A program made the position numbers and the translations under genes. A stretch of 14,668 nucleotides of DNA from Pleurocapsa sp. MO_226.B13 (GTDB lineage Bacteria; Cyanobacteriota; Cyanobacteriia; Cyanobacteriales; Xenococcaceae): NCBI GenBank assembly GCA_030064795.1, contig JASJEI010000294.1:1-14668 (forward strand), given 5' to 3'. The notes below the pieces were generated by a model. The model did no database searches, was not told the DNA's origin, and saw only the letters and a list, made by a program, of their open reading frames with translations. Below, piece after piece: positions 5,679 to 13,077 of the stretch. How positions within the stretch are numbered: position 1 is the first letter of the stretch; each line of letters opens with the position of its first letter.

Positions 5679-8663
5679 GTGCCCTCAAACAATCGGCTAA
5701 TAAGAGCGAACGTGGCTTCAATTGAAAGAACAGCTTATCCGCGATTCAAACGTTACTACACCGCCAAGGAACTTCAAGAAATTTATACACCCACTCCGGC
5801 GGAAATAGCATTTGGTAGAACCTCAACAACTGGAGAAGAAAACTATCTCAACTCGATCGTTTTGCTCAAGTCATTTCAGCGACTGGGCTATTTTCCCAAG
5901 CTATCTGACCTTCCTGATGCGGTCATTAACTACATCCGCACTTTTCTAAAACTCCCGCAAACTCTCGACTTGGGCTATCAATATCCCCAGACTTTATCGC
6001 GCCATAAAAAAGCAATTCGCTCTGATCTTCAGGTCAGTCCATTCAATCAAGAAACTAAGAGCTTCATCCGGGAAATTATCAAAGAATCAGCTTTAGTCAT
6101 GGACAATCCGGCTGATTTAATCAACGTCGCCATTGAAGAATTAGTCAAAAGGCGGTCGGAATTCCCTCCCTTTGCCACCTTAGATCGACTCGTTCGCCAC
6201 GAGCGAAATCTAGTTAATCAACAACTATTTTCTCAGATCACCAGTCAACTCAGTCAGGAATATCAACAGCGACTCAATGACCTCCTCGACAGTCACTCAA
6301 ACAAGCGAAGTGACTATAACGACCTCAAAAAACTGCCCCAAAAATCCAGCCGCAATCATCTCAACGACTTATTAGTTCACTTAACTTGGTTAGAAACGTT
6401 AGGAGAGGTACAGGATTTAATCCAACCGCTCACTGCCAGTAAAATTAAACATTTTGCCGCCGAAGCTAAAGCTTTAAATGCTGCGGAACTCAAAGATATT
6501 ACCATCCCCAAACGACTGACACTACTTCTGTGTCTGATTTATACAGCCCAAGTGCAGATTCGGGATTCCTTGGTAGAAATGTTTCTCAAACAAATGAAAA
6601 AAATTCAAAACAAAGCCAAGAACGAGTTGGAGTTAATCCGCCAAAAGAATCAAGAAACAACGGAAAAATTAGTCTCAGTTTTAACCGATGTCCTCGAAGT
6701 TTTCCAAGACCCCTTACCGGATAGCCAAGCCGTAGCCCAAATTCAAGGCATTTTTCAACCTCAAGGAGGAGTGGAGTCTCTCCTCGATGAGTGTGAAGCC
6801 GTTAATGCCTACAAAGGGAATAATCACCTCCCCTTACTGTGGCGCTTTTACAAGAGCCACCGCAGTTCTTTTTTCCGTGTCATTAATGCCCTCAAGTTAG
6901 CTTCAACTAGCTCGGACGAGAGATTAATTAAAGCGGTGGAATTCTTGCTCCAGAACGCCCACCGACGCGGGGCGTTGCTGACCGCTGAAGTTGACCTGTC
7001 TTTCACTTCAGAAACTTGGCGAAAATGGGTATTAGTAGAGCATAACTCTCAAACTAAAATGGTGCGGCGGCATTGGGAAGTTTGTCTTTTTTCTTATCTC
7101 GCGGCTGAACTGAAGTCCGGGGATATCTGTGTTTTTGGCAGCGAATCTTATGCGGATTATCGCCGGCAATTACTGACTGGGTCTGAAGGGGAGCCATTAG
7201 TGGGAGAATACTGTCAGAATTTAGGTTTTCCTGAAGATGCAGATGGCTTTATTGACCAACTCAAATCTGGGTTAGCCGAAACAGCTTTATCTGTGGATGA
7301 AGGCTATCCCAACCATACATCTGTTGTCATTAACGAAGCGGGAGAACCCGTCTTAAAACGACCGCTGAGTCGGAAAAGCCGCCCTTCTCTACAAGCTCTG
7401 GAAGCGATTATAGAAGAGAGAATGCCGGAACGGAATCTCATTGATATCCTCAGAAATGTGGATTACTGGACTAATTTTACCCGCCATTTTGGTCCTTTTA
7501 GTGGCTCTGACCCGAAATTGGAGCGAGCGAACGAACGCTATCTCCTGACTACTTTTGCTTATGGTTGCAACCTCGGCCCGACTCAAGCGGCGCGTCACAT
7601 GAGGGGAGTCGTTACCCCCCAGATGCTTTCTTTCGTCAACCAACGCCACGTCAGTTTAAAAGGTCTCAATGCCGCTTTGACTGATCTTATTAATCGTTAC
7701 CATGTGTTGGACTTGCCTAAGTTGTGGGGAGATGGAACGACCGCTGCGGCTGATGGGACTAAATATGACCTCTACGAGCAAAATTTACTATCGGAGTATC
7801 ACATCCGCTATGGGGGTTATGGGGGGATTGCTTACCATCATGTCGCTGATAGTTATGTTGCTCTATTCAGCCATTTTATTTCCTGCGGGACTTGGGAAGC
7901 GGTTTATATTATTGAAGGGTTGTTGCAAAATAAATCGGACATTCAACCGGAGACAATTCATGGTGATACTCAAGGTCAATCGACTCCCGTTTTTGCCCTA
8001 TCTTATCTGTTAGGGATTAATTTGATGCCTCGCATCCGTAACTGGAAGGATTTGACTTTCTATCGCCCCGATAAGGAGACGGTTTACCCACATATTGATG
8101 CTTGGTTCACAGAGACGATTGATTGGGACTTAATTCGGACTCACTGGCAAGATTTGTTTCGCGTCGTTCTGTCTATTCAAGCGGGTAAGATCTCTTCGGA
8201 TATTTTGTTGAGGAAGTTGGGGAACTACAGTCGGAAAAATCGTCTCTACCGCGCTTTTCGGGAACTGGGAAGGGTGGTCAGAACGGTCTTCTTGCTCCAG
8301 TTTATTTCTAAGGCTGAATTGCGACAACAGATTACGGCGGCGACGAATAAGGTAGAAGCTTATCACGGTTTAGTTAAGTGGTTCTTTTTTGGGGGCGATG
8401 GCATCATTGCTAGTAATGACCCAGAACAACAGGAAAAGAGCATTAAGTACAATGACCTGATTGCTAATGCGGTTATCTTCCAGAATGTGGTGGATTTGAC
8501 AGAAGTTTTGCAGCAGCTTCAACGTGAGGGGTATCTTCTGGAACGAGAGGATGTAGCTGGCTTGAGTCCTTATTTAACTCGTCACATCAAGCGATTCGGG
8601 GATTATGTGATTGACATGGAGTCCATTCCCCGTGCCTTGGATGAACAGATGCTCTTACTTTGA
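5679..8663 (+). CDS. tnpA: Tn3-family DDE transposase TnpA
   Basis: This 994-residue protein is the normal size for Tn3-family transposases (about 960-1020). The N-terminal part (TAYPRFKRYYTAKELQEIY) is the DUF4158-type DNA-binding region that recognises the inverted repeats. The C-terminal half is the Tn3 DDE domain, with Asp685 (LWGDGTTAAADG), Asp763 (IHGDTQGQS) and Glu893 (NKVEAYHG) as the likely catalytic triad. The frame can start at GTG 5679. A GTG at 5712 with AAGAG upstream, giving a protein starting at ASIERTAYP, is an equally good start (983 residues). It carries out replicative transposition to cointegrates that TnpI would resolve. No frameshift or stop interrupts it. It ends just before the right inverted repeat. 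Confidence 0.95.
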   Translation: MPSNNRLIRANVASIERTAYPRFKRYYTAKELQEIYTPTPAEIAFGRTSTTGEENYLNSIVLLKSFQRLGYFPKLSDLPDAVINYIRTFLKLPQTLDLGYQYPQTLSRHKKAIRSDLQVSPFNQETKSFIREIIKESALVMDNPADLINVAIEELVKRRSEFPPFATLDRLVRHERNLVNQQLFSQITSQLSQEYQQRLNDLLDSHSNKRSDYNDLKKLPQKSSRNHLNDLLVHLTWLETLGEVQDLIQPLTASKIKHFAAEAKALNAAELKDITIPKRLTLLLCLIYTAQVQIRDSLVEMFLKQMKKIQNKAKNELELIRQKNQETTEKLVSVLTDVLEVFQDPLPDSQAVAQIQGIFQPQGGVESLLDECEAVNAYKGNNHLPLLWRFYKSHRSSFFRVINALKLASTSSDERLIKAVEFLLQNAHRRGALLTAEVDLSFTSETWRKWVLVEHNSQTKMVRRHWEVCLFSYLAAELKSGDICVFGSESYADYRRQLLTGSEGEPLVGEYCQNLGFPEDADGFIDQLKSGLAETALSVDEGYPNHTSVVINEAGEPVLKRPLSRKSRPSLQALEAIIEERMPERNLIDILRNVDYWTNFTRHFGPFSGSDPKLERANERYLLTTFAYGCNLGPTQAARHMRGVVTPQMLSFVNQRHVSLKGLNAALTDLINRYHVLDLPKLWGDGTTAAADGTKYDLYEQNLLSEYHIRYGGYGGIAYHHVADSYVALFSHFISCGTWEAVYIIEGLLQNKSDIQPETIHGDTQGQSTPVFALSYLLGINLMPRIRNWKDLTFYRPDKETVYPHIDAWFTETIDWDLIRTHWQDLFRVVLSIQAGKISSDILLRKLGNYSRKNRLYRAFRELGRVVRTVFLLQFISKAELRQQITAATNKVEAYHGLVKWFFFGGDGIIASNDPEQQEKSIKYNDLIANAVIFQNVVDLTEVLQQLQREGYLLEREDVAGLSPYLTRHIKRFGDYVIDMESIPRALDEQMLLL

Positions 8664-8670
8664 AGGGGGA

Positions 8671-8725
8671 TTGTTACAAATCTTTACATCGTGTTCAAAT
8701 TTGCACGTATCTCCTCTTTACCCCC
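8671..8725 (-). repeat. Tn3-family right terminal inverted repeat
   Basis: Read from the right end on the minus strand it begins GGGGGTAAAGAGGAGATACG, a typical GGGG-type Tn3 tip. It ends TTTGTAACAA seven bases after the tnpA stop codon. It pairs with the left repeat at 44 of 55 positions. Confidence 0.87.
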
Positions 8726-9020
8726 TGGGCAGTCCCTGCAAAAGTCACGTTTTTTGACTTCGCACGGTTTAGGCTGAATGCCTTTCCAGAAAAGGGTTTG
8801 CGGACTTTGCCAGCAATCGCTCTCTAGGGCCTCTCAAGCACTGAAAGCTGCAAAATTTCCGAAATTGCCCCTCGTGACACCGTCGCCAGATTTACCCCAA
8901 GAGCTGTATTCCCGAGGAGCGGCGTGAATCTTTCGATTCACGCTCCGTTTTGCAGACGAGTCGGGCGAGCGATCGTCCGGCTTAGTTCAACAGCATTAGC
9001 CCTTCTCGCGGGTTCAGGTA
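8726..9020. other. Gene-free stretch between the Tn3 right end and the par repeats
   Basis: No gene is convincing. A short hairpin, AAGTCA (8742-8747) facing TGACTT (8755-8760) around a T-rich loop, lies 16 bases outside the transposon end. A much stronger hairpin is at 8922-8943. One plus-strand frame runs open for about 67 codons up to 9037 but starts without an initiation codon and shows no recognisable family. The segment may be old plasmid backbone or a replication-region fragment. Confidence 0.45.
8922..8951 (+). terminator. Perfect 9-bp hairpin, possible terminator
   Basis: GCGTGAATC (8922-8930), loop TTTC, then GATTCACGC (8935-8943) form a perfect stem. On the plus strand TCCGTTTTGC follows, a weak T tract. 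No plus-strand gene precedes it outside the transposon. On the minus strand it lies about 200 bases past the end of the par operon and is followed by no T run. It could alternatively be a structural site of the plasmid backbone. Confidence 0.45.
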
Positions 9021-9052
9021 AATGTTTAGATTTTTAAATGTCTAGATGTCTG
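9021..9052. repeat. par-flanking iterated repeats, block 1
   Basis: These are degenerate copies of the TGTTTAGA/TGTCTAGA type (ATGTTTAGA at 9022-9030, ATGTCTAGA at 9039-9047, then TGTCTGG). They are the outermost of four clusters of this motif around the par operon, about 90 bases downstream of the RHH gene. Confidence 0.6.
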
Positions 9053-9120
9053 GCTACTGCCTAGAGCTTGAGAACTCTTAAATCTGCGGGCGTGCTGTCC
9101 GCTCCCTCCCCTCCTCGAAA

Positions 9121-9158
9121 ACATCTAGACATTTAGATGTTTAGACATTTAGATGTTT
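9121..9158. repeat. par-flanking iterated repeats, block 2 (tandem 16-mers)
   Basis: AGACATTTAGATGTTT occurs twice in perfect tandem (9127-9142 and 9143-9158), preceded by the related ACATCT. The array overlaps the 3' end of the leftward RHH gene: its last codons (K-H-L-N-V-stop) are made of repeat sequence. This suggests a centromere or operator array bound by the RHH protein. Confidence 0.75.
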
Positions 9159-9434
9159 TCGACGGTCGAGCCAGTCTTCGATGAGTTCGGCAACGATATC
9201 GCTCATGTCGCGTCCGTCTTCGATGGAGGCTGTTTTGAGTTGGCGGTGCAGCGCTTTGGGTAAGTAGAGCGTCGTTCGCTGATACTCGGTGTCTTTACTC
9301 TTGGCTAAAGGTTCTTCCGTTGGCTTGGGGGGCTCGTCGTCAGATCGACTACCCGTCGGTCGGTCGCTGCTGCGAACGCTTTTGAACAGGTTGTTAAAAC
9401 GACTTTCCGATTGTGTTTTTTTCTGTGAACTCAC
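9141..9434 (-). CDS. Ribbon-helix-helix partition/regulatory protein (ParG/CopG-like)
   Basis: This 97-residue protein has a polar, charged, flexible N-terminus (about residues 1-50). Its C-terminal ribbon-helix-helix domain shows strand RTTLYLPKALHRQLK, helix DGRDMSDIVAELIEDWL and a basic tail. That matches the architecture of ParG-type centromere-binding proteins: a mobile tail that stimulates the ParA ATPase plus an RHH dimer that binds repeats. The frame stays open much further upstream, through parA. I place the start at GTG 9432-9434 because it overlaps the parA stop (GTGA) and has GGGAG nine bases upstream. Coupled translation with parA is likely. Its target is probably the flanking AGACATTTAGATGTTT repeats, and it may autorepress the operon. 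Confidence 0.82.
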   Translation of the reverse strand: MSSQKKTQSESRFNNLFKSVRSSDRPTGSRSDDEPPKPTEEPLAKSKDTEYQRTTLYLPKALHRQLKTASIEDGRDMSDIVAELIEDWLDRRKHLNV

Positions 9435-10021
9435 GCTAGTATCTCCCGACCGACTTCGACGTAACAGTTCCAGGCGATGTTGGCCATACGGTCTTTCACT
9501 TGGTTCACGGAAACTCCTTCGAGGGACGCTTTTTGAAACGCTGCCAGACGGCGGATCTGCGTGTTGAAAATCGGCAGTCCTGCCTCTTCGATCGTCTGTC
9601 GTGCGTCGTCGCCAGCGGTCGAGGGTTTCGGCGGGACGATGGTTAACAGAATCCGATACTCCGTTTCGAGCGCCTGGAGCGATTCGACCATGTGCAACAT
9701 GGCACTGAGGGCCATCGCGTCGGGCGTACAAGGCAACACCAGCAGGTCGCATCCTTCAGCGATGGTTTTGAGGTCTTGGGGTTCGGGACGGGCGGGCGTA
9801 TCGATGACGATGCGATCGTAATGACGGGCGTACTTCACGGCTTGCTTCTCGTCGCACACCTTAAACGGTAGCTGTCCGCGCTGCGACCATTCCCATGCCG
9901 AACGGTTGAGGTCGCCATCGACGAGCAGCGTGGGGGTTTGGGTTTGAAAGTACGCGGCCAGATGGAGCGCCGTTGTGGTTTTGCCAACGCCACCTTTAAA
10001 CGATGCCGTAGTGACAATCAT
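9431..10021 (-). CDS. parA: ParA-family partition ATPase
   Basis: This 196-residue ParA/MinD-superfamily ATPase has the deviant Walker A KGGVGKTT at residues 9-16, a Walker A' region LLVDGDLNRS, Walker B RIVIDTPA and the later LLVLPCTPDA. It is short and lacks an N-terminal HTH, as in type Ib partition ATPases that pair with a small RHH protein rather than ParB. The RHH gene overlaps its stop codon by four bases (GTGA), so the two form one operon. The ATG at 10019-10021 has no strong ribosome-binding site. Repeat clusters lie upstream (10057-10198) and downstream of the operon. It should segregate a low-copy plasmid or stabilise an integrated element. The gene looks intact. Confidence 0.93.
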   Translation of the reverse strand: MIVTTASFKGGVGKTTTALHLAAYFQTQTPTLLVDGDLNRSAWEWSQRGQLPFKVCDEKQAVKYARHYDRIVIDTPARPEPQDLKTIAEGCDLLVLPCTPDAMALSAMLHMVESLQALETEYRILLTIVPPKPSTAGDDARQTIEEAGLPIFNTQIRRLAAFQKASLEGVSVNQVKDRMANIAWNCYVEVGREILA

Positions 10022-10056
10022 TAGGTTGAAGCTATATCGAACGGCTCGATTTTAGC

Positions 10057-10095
10057 AGACATTTAGATGTTTGAGTGTTTGAATGTCTGAATGTC
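10057..10095. repeat. par-flanking iterated repeats, block 3 (parA upstream region)
   Basis: This block opens with an exact copy of AGACATTTAGATGTTT (10057-10072), followed by degenerate units (GAGTGTTTGAATGTCTGAATGT). It lies 36 bases upstream of the parA start codon, where an operator or centromere would be expected. Confidence 0.7.
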
Positions 10096-10150
10096 GAGAG
10101 ACTCGAACTCCTCAAATTCCCTTTTAGTTAGGGTTTTAGGGCGGCAAGCC

Positions 10151-10198
10151 AAATCTAGATGTTTAGATGTTCGGATATTTAAATATTTAAATGTTTAG
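10151..10198. repeat. par-flanking iterated repeats, block 4
   Basis: These are degenerate copies of the same motif (TCTAGATGTTTAGATGTTCGG, then ATTTAAATATTTAAATGTTTAG). The stop codon of the leftward tnpB 3' exon (TAA at 10195-10197) lies at the edge of this block, so the tnpB-containing element abuts or entered the par repeat region here. Confidence 0.6.
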
Positions 10199-10398
10199 TT
10201 AAAGTCTTCGCTTTCTGCGATTGTCTCGATATTGACAGCGAACCTGGCCGGCACCCAAATCGCGTCTCGTGAATCGATTTCGAGCGGGGCGTGCTGAGCC
10301 TGCCCCACTCGATGTTCGGCTGTCTTGGGGTTGTCAATACGAATATGAACTACGCCTATCCGCTGCGCTGAGATCGGCGTTTCTGACGCTTCAACCGA
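10195..10398 (-). pseudogene. tnpB: tnpB 3' exon (after the group II intron)
   Basis: Downstream of the predicted intron 3' end, the minus strand is open for 67 codons in the frame that continues the tnpB 5' exon. The join reads ...KQLG|SVEASETPISAQRIG... and the frame ends at TAA 10195-10197. Joining at GGG|TCG keeps the codon phase, which supports the splice sites chosen. The conserved TnpB domains all lie in the 5' exon. This tail has no motif I recognise and may partly be host sequence read through to the par repeats. In IS200/IS605 elements the guide (omega) RNA comes from the end of tnpB and the right end, so this exon could contain that RNA. I could not identify the right-end hairpin. 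Confidence 0.5.
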
Positions 10399-10438
10399 GT
10401 AAAGTCAGCGACTCCCTCACGAGAGCCGCTGCTCTCCA

Positions 10439-10472
10439 AAACCGTGCTTGATAGTTTCCCATCACACGGCTC
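10439..10472 (-). ncRNA. Group II intron domain V
   Basis: The 34-nt hairpin reads GAGCCGTGTGATGG, loop GAAA, then CTATCAAGCACGGTTT on the minus strand. It shows the catalytic AGC triad at the base, the GAAA tetraloop and a two-base bulge. It lies 20 bases past the RT stop codon, as expected for the region after domain IV. Confidence 0.9.
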
Positions 10473-10491
10473 CTCATCGAAACGGGATTTG

Positions 10492-12417
10492 TCAAATCCA
10501 CGTCATCACCAACATATCCTCTATCCACAGGTAATTTTGGGGGATGTTGGATAGTGGTTTGGGCTGGGTACTGTTACAACCCGATTTGTTGCCATAGCTG
10601 CCATCGACGGCAGTTTTACTATCGTGGCAGTGTCGATGGAGCAGTTGCCAGTTTTTGTACTCATCCTTACCACCTTTCGATTTGGGGATGATGTGGTCTA
10701 GCTCGATAATGTCTCCATCCAGAAAGTGTAGTCCACAGTGCGGGCATATCCCTTTTTGCTTCTTGAGTAGCTTGGCTATTCTTTTTGGCATTTCGGGGTG
10801 TTTGCCCATTCGGGTACTCCAGTACGTGAGATTGCCATCATAAGGGGTGGCATCACCTTTGACCTTGACGTACCCCAAGTTGGTGGATACGGAGGTGTGT
10901 TTAATTAAGTGGTAGGGATTAGAATGTTCTCGGGTTGAGAACACCCACTTGTCCTCACCTATGGTGTGCCAATACTTCTGTAGAAGCCATTTGTACCCTT
11001 TATTGCGGTGTCTGTGTTTTCCCCATTTCCAGAGCTTCCAATAGACCAAGGAATAGATTTTTGAGAACACCTTACTGCATGGGTATGGCTTGAAGTAGTT
11101 GCACCATCCGATGATGATAGGGTTCAGGTTCTTGATTAATTCTACCTGGGATTTCCCTCTGTGTTTGTCAATGACTTCAGCCAGTTTCGCGTAGTGCCTT
11201 TTTTGGGATTCCTTGGAGGGTGAGATTTGGGTTTTGAAGCCGAGTAACCTTCCTTTTGAGTCCTTTCCAGACACGCACTTTCCAGCTTGAAACTGTTTGA
11301 TGTGAAATCCAAGAAAGTCAAACCCTTCCTTCTCTCCCCGGTAGGGATTGAGGGTGTGGGTGATTCGGGTCTTGCTCGGCTTGAGTTCTAGTCCCATTTC
11401 TCGTAGCCATTCTGCTATGGACTGAAGGCACTGGTGTATAGCCTCTTCGGACTCGTGGAGAATCACGAAGTCATCGGCATATCGGATTAGGGATATTGAG
11501 CTTCTCTTGTCCTTTTTGGCAAGTTGGTGTTTTCCGTTCGTCCGTTTCATGTCGAACGTTTCGGCTAACTCTTTTACCCTTTTCTCCATGCCGTGAAGGG
11601 CTACGTTTGCCAGTAGGGGGGATATAACCCCTCCTTGCGGTGTGCCTTCTTCTGTCGGGAATAACTCTTTTCCATCCATCACACCAGCTTTTAACTAAGC
11701 TCGGATTTGTCTCCGAAGGGTGGGGGAGGTATTCAGTTTTTCGAGGAGTTTCCCGTGATTGATTCGGTCAAAACATTTGGCTATATCCGCATCCAGAACG
11801 TATTTGGGTTTTTGCTTGATACTGCCATGAATTGCTTCTATAGCAATCCTAAATGGTTTGCGGAAACGGATCGGCTGAAACCCCCATACCGTAACGATCT
11901 ATCCTGAAAACAAGCTGCAAATGAAGTCGTACTGCTATATAGCATCATGACAGCTTCTTCCGGGTCTGAAACCGTAGCTATTTGGCTCAAACTTGGCTTC
12001 CCATTCGGGTTCTAGTGCTAGTTTAACGAGAGCCTGTAATGCGCGGTCATACATGGTAGGTATCCCCAAAGGTCTTTTTTCCTCTTTTCCGGGCTTAGGA
12101 ATCCAAGCCCTTTGAGTCGGTTTGACCTTCGTACCCAGTTTCAGTTCTCCGACAAGCCTCAGACGTGCTGCTGGGGATAGGGATTTTACCCCGTCCACTC
12201 CTGCCGTCTTCTTGCCCTGGTTGTCCTGGGTGACTCTACGCACCGCCATTGCTTTGGCAGACCAAGAGTTGATTAGCAACCTCTGGAGTCTGTGAACCAG
12301 CTTGACATCGCCACGACGAGACGCTCGGCAAATCCGTTTTTGCAGCTTGAAGACATTCCGCTCCAGCTTGCGCCAGGGGATATCTTTCCATTTATACATC
12401 GGCTGTTCCGTGTTCAT
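10492..12417 (-). pseudogene. ltrA: Group II intron-encoded reverse transcriptase/maturase with HNH domain, disrupted
   Basis: The N-terminal half (12417-11938) holds RT0-RT3 (VRRVTQDNQGKKTAGVDG, RPLGIPTMYDRALQ, SYGFRPGRSCHDA). The C-terminal half (from 11682) holds GTPQGGVISPLLAN, the catalytic YADD, the maturase X domain and an HNH endonuclease (CPHCGLHF, ELDHIIPKSKGG, HRHCHD). Between them the same frame continues with YVLDADIAKCFDRINH, which carries the first catalytic Asp. Two lesions break the gene. A 97-bp insertion splits codons for DAIEAI and brings in stops. A TAG at 11695-11697 replaces the expected Trp of RAWLKAG. Restored length would be about 608 residues. The start at ATG 12415-12417 suits the family. 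As it stands no full RT can be made, so splicing or mobility would need a related protein in trans. Confidence 0.9.
11841..11937. mobile_element. 97-bp MITE-like insertion in the intron RT gene
   Basis: The RT coding sequence reads GATGCTATAGAAGCAATT when this block and one TA are removed, restoring codons for DAIEAI. The block is flanked by a duplicated TA (11839-11840 and 11938-11939). Its ends are imperfect inverted repeats: TAGCAATCC on the left, TAGCAGTAC read from the right, with a shared TTTGC further in. TA target duplication with TAGCA-type ends is typical of IS630/Tc1-like non-autonomous elements in cyanobacteria. It encodes nothing. Its parent is unknown, and the IS630 copy at the right end of the window has no obviously matching ends. 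Confidence 0.8.
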
Positions 12418-13072
12418 AACATTACCGCTACTTGCAGCCTTGCCTTCCGTTCCGAAGTGAGTCCGTCAGCCTATCCTTGCCGTTACAGCAAGGCGTTCGC
12501 TTCTGACTCAATCTTTCCCACCCGTCACCTATCTATTGATAGAGGTTGCGCCTTGGTTGGCTACTCATCCAATCGACCTTGAATGAGAGTGAGCGGTTGG
12601 GTTACTTCGTTCCTAATAGCCATTGGTTTGTCCGGTTAGGATGATACTCTCCGCCCAGGTTCGGGAAGTGCTTATCAACTGGACTAAGGACTCCGTTGAT
12701 TCCCTTAATATTTGACCTTTTTGGTTCGTCTAGCGTCTCAATCCCTTTTCGCTAGTCGAAGCTGAGGACGGTTCTGACGTACCTTCGCTCGCGCTATCCA
12801 TATGGACTTGCTCGGTCTGCATTAACCGTGGGATTCGGTGTGCTTTTGACCTTTTATCCCCGCTTTACGGATTGAAGACCACTCTCTACCGTAGGGGATA
12901 TGCTTTCACCCATGCACCTTGGGAATAGGACTTGGGATTTCTAGGATACTTTCCCTCACCTACATGGCTATTAAGTTGTCATCTGCTGAGGATTTAAGTG
13001 CGAACTCCATCCCGAAGGATTACTCAACAGATGCCAATCATCCCCCTGTTTCCAGGTTTCGATTGAACGAAT
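12418..13072 (-). other. Group II intron domains I-III (non-coding 5' region)
   Basis: This is the 5' ribozyme portion between the GTGCG intron start and the RT start codon, about 655 bases, a normal size for such introns. Short chance open frames on both strands are not genes. A TTCGGG at 12660-12665 on the plus strand would give CCCGAA in the intron RNA. That could pair with five of the last six exon bases (CTCGGG) as EBS1, a tentative match that needs a folded model. Confidence 0.75.
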
Positions 13073-13077
13073 CGCAC

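Larger units (their letters stand above)
4883..8725 (+). mobile_element. Tn3-family transposon of the tnpI/tnpA type, 3,843 bp
   Basis: The unit is bounded by 55-bp imperfect inverted repeats and holds only a putative recombination site, a tyrosine recombinase and a Tn3-family transposase, all rightward. This order (IR, site, tnpI, tnpA, IR) matches Tn4430-like elements, in which a tyrosine recombinase rather than a serine resolvase separates cointegrates. There are no passenger genes. The 5-bp flanks (GATCA left, TGGGC right) do not match. Shifting the ends by two bases to include a shared CA also gives no target duplication, so one end may have recombined since insertion. Both enzymes look intact, so it may still be active. 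Confidence 0.87.
10399..13077 (-). mobile_element. Group II intron inserted in tnpB
   Basis: The 5' end is GTGCGATTCG, read leftward from 13077, the usual GUGYG start. About 660 bases of non-coding domain I-III sequence follow. Next comes a reverse transcriptase gene in domain IV (12417-10492), then a canonical 34-nt domain V (10472-10439) and a domain VI stem (AGCGGCTCTC, loop GTGA, GGGAGTCGCT). The 3' end is ...GACTTTAC, with a bulge A seven bases before the splice site. Length is 2,679 bp, or 2,580 bp without the MITE and its duplicated TA. The flanking tnpB frame continues in phase across the proposed junction. The RNA parts look complete, but the RT gene is broken, so mobility would need RT supplied in trans. 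The chloroplast-like class is suggested by the RT and HNH type. Confidence 0.9.

Noticed and set aside
8830..9037. Plus-strand open frame of about 67 codons
   Set aside because: It has no start codon at its head and no family resemblance, and it spans the strong hairpin.
9435..9752. Long N-terminal extension of the RHH protein (203-codon frame)
   Set aside because: The extension reads through parA in another frame and is Arg-rich. The GTG overlapping the parA stop, with GGGAG upstream, is a much better start.
9021..10198. AT-rich repeats as a CRISPR array
   Set aside because: Repeats are short, degenerate and partly back-to-back, with no uniform unique spacers and no cas genes nearby. They flank a par operon and fit iterons or a centromere.
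11707..11907. Short plus-strand frame across the MITE
   Set aside because: It is antisense to RT coding sequence that reads DADIAKCFDRINH, and it crosses the insertion boundary.
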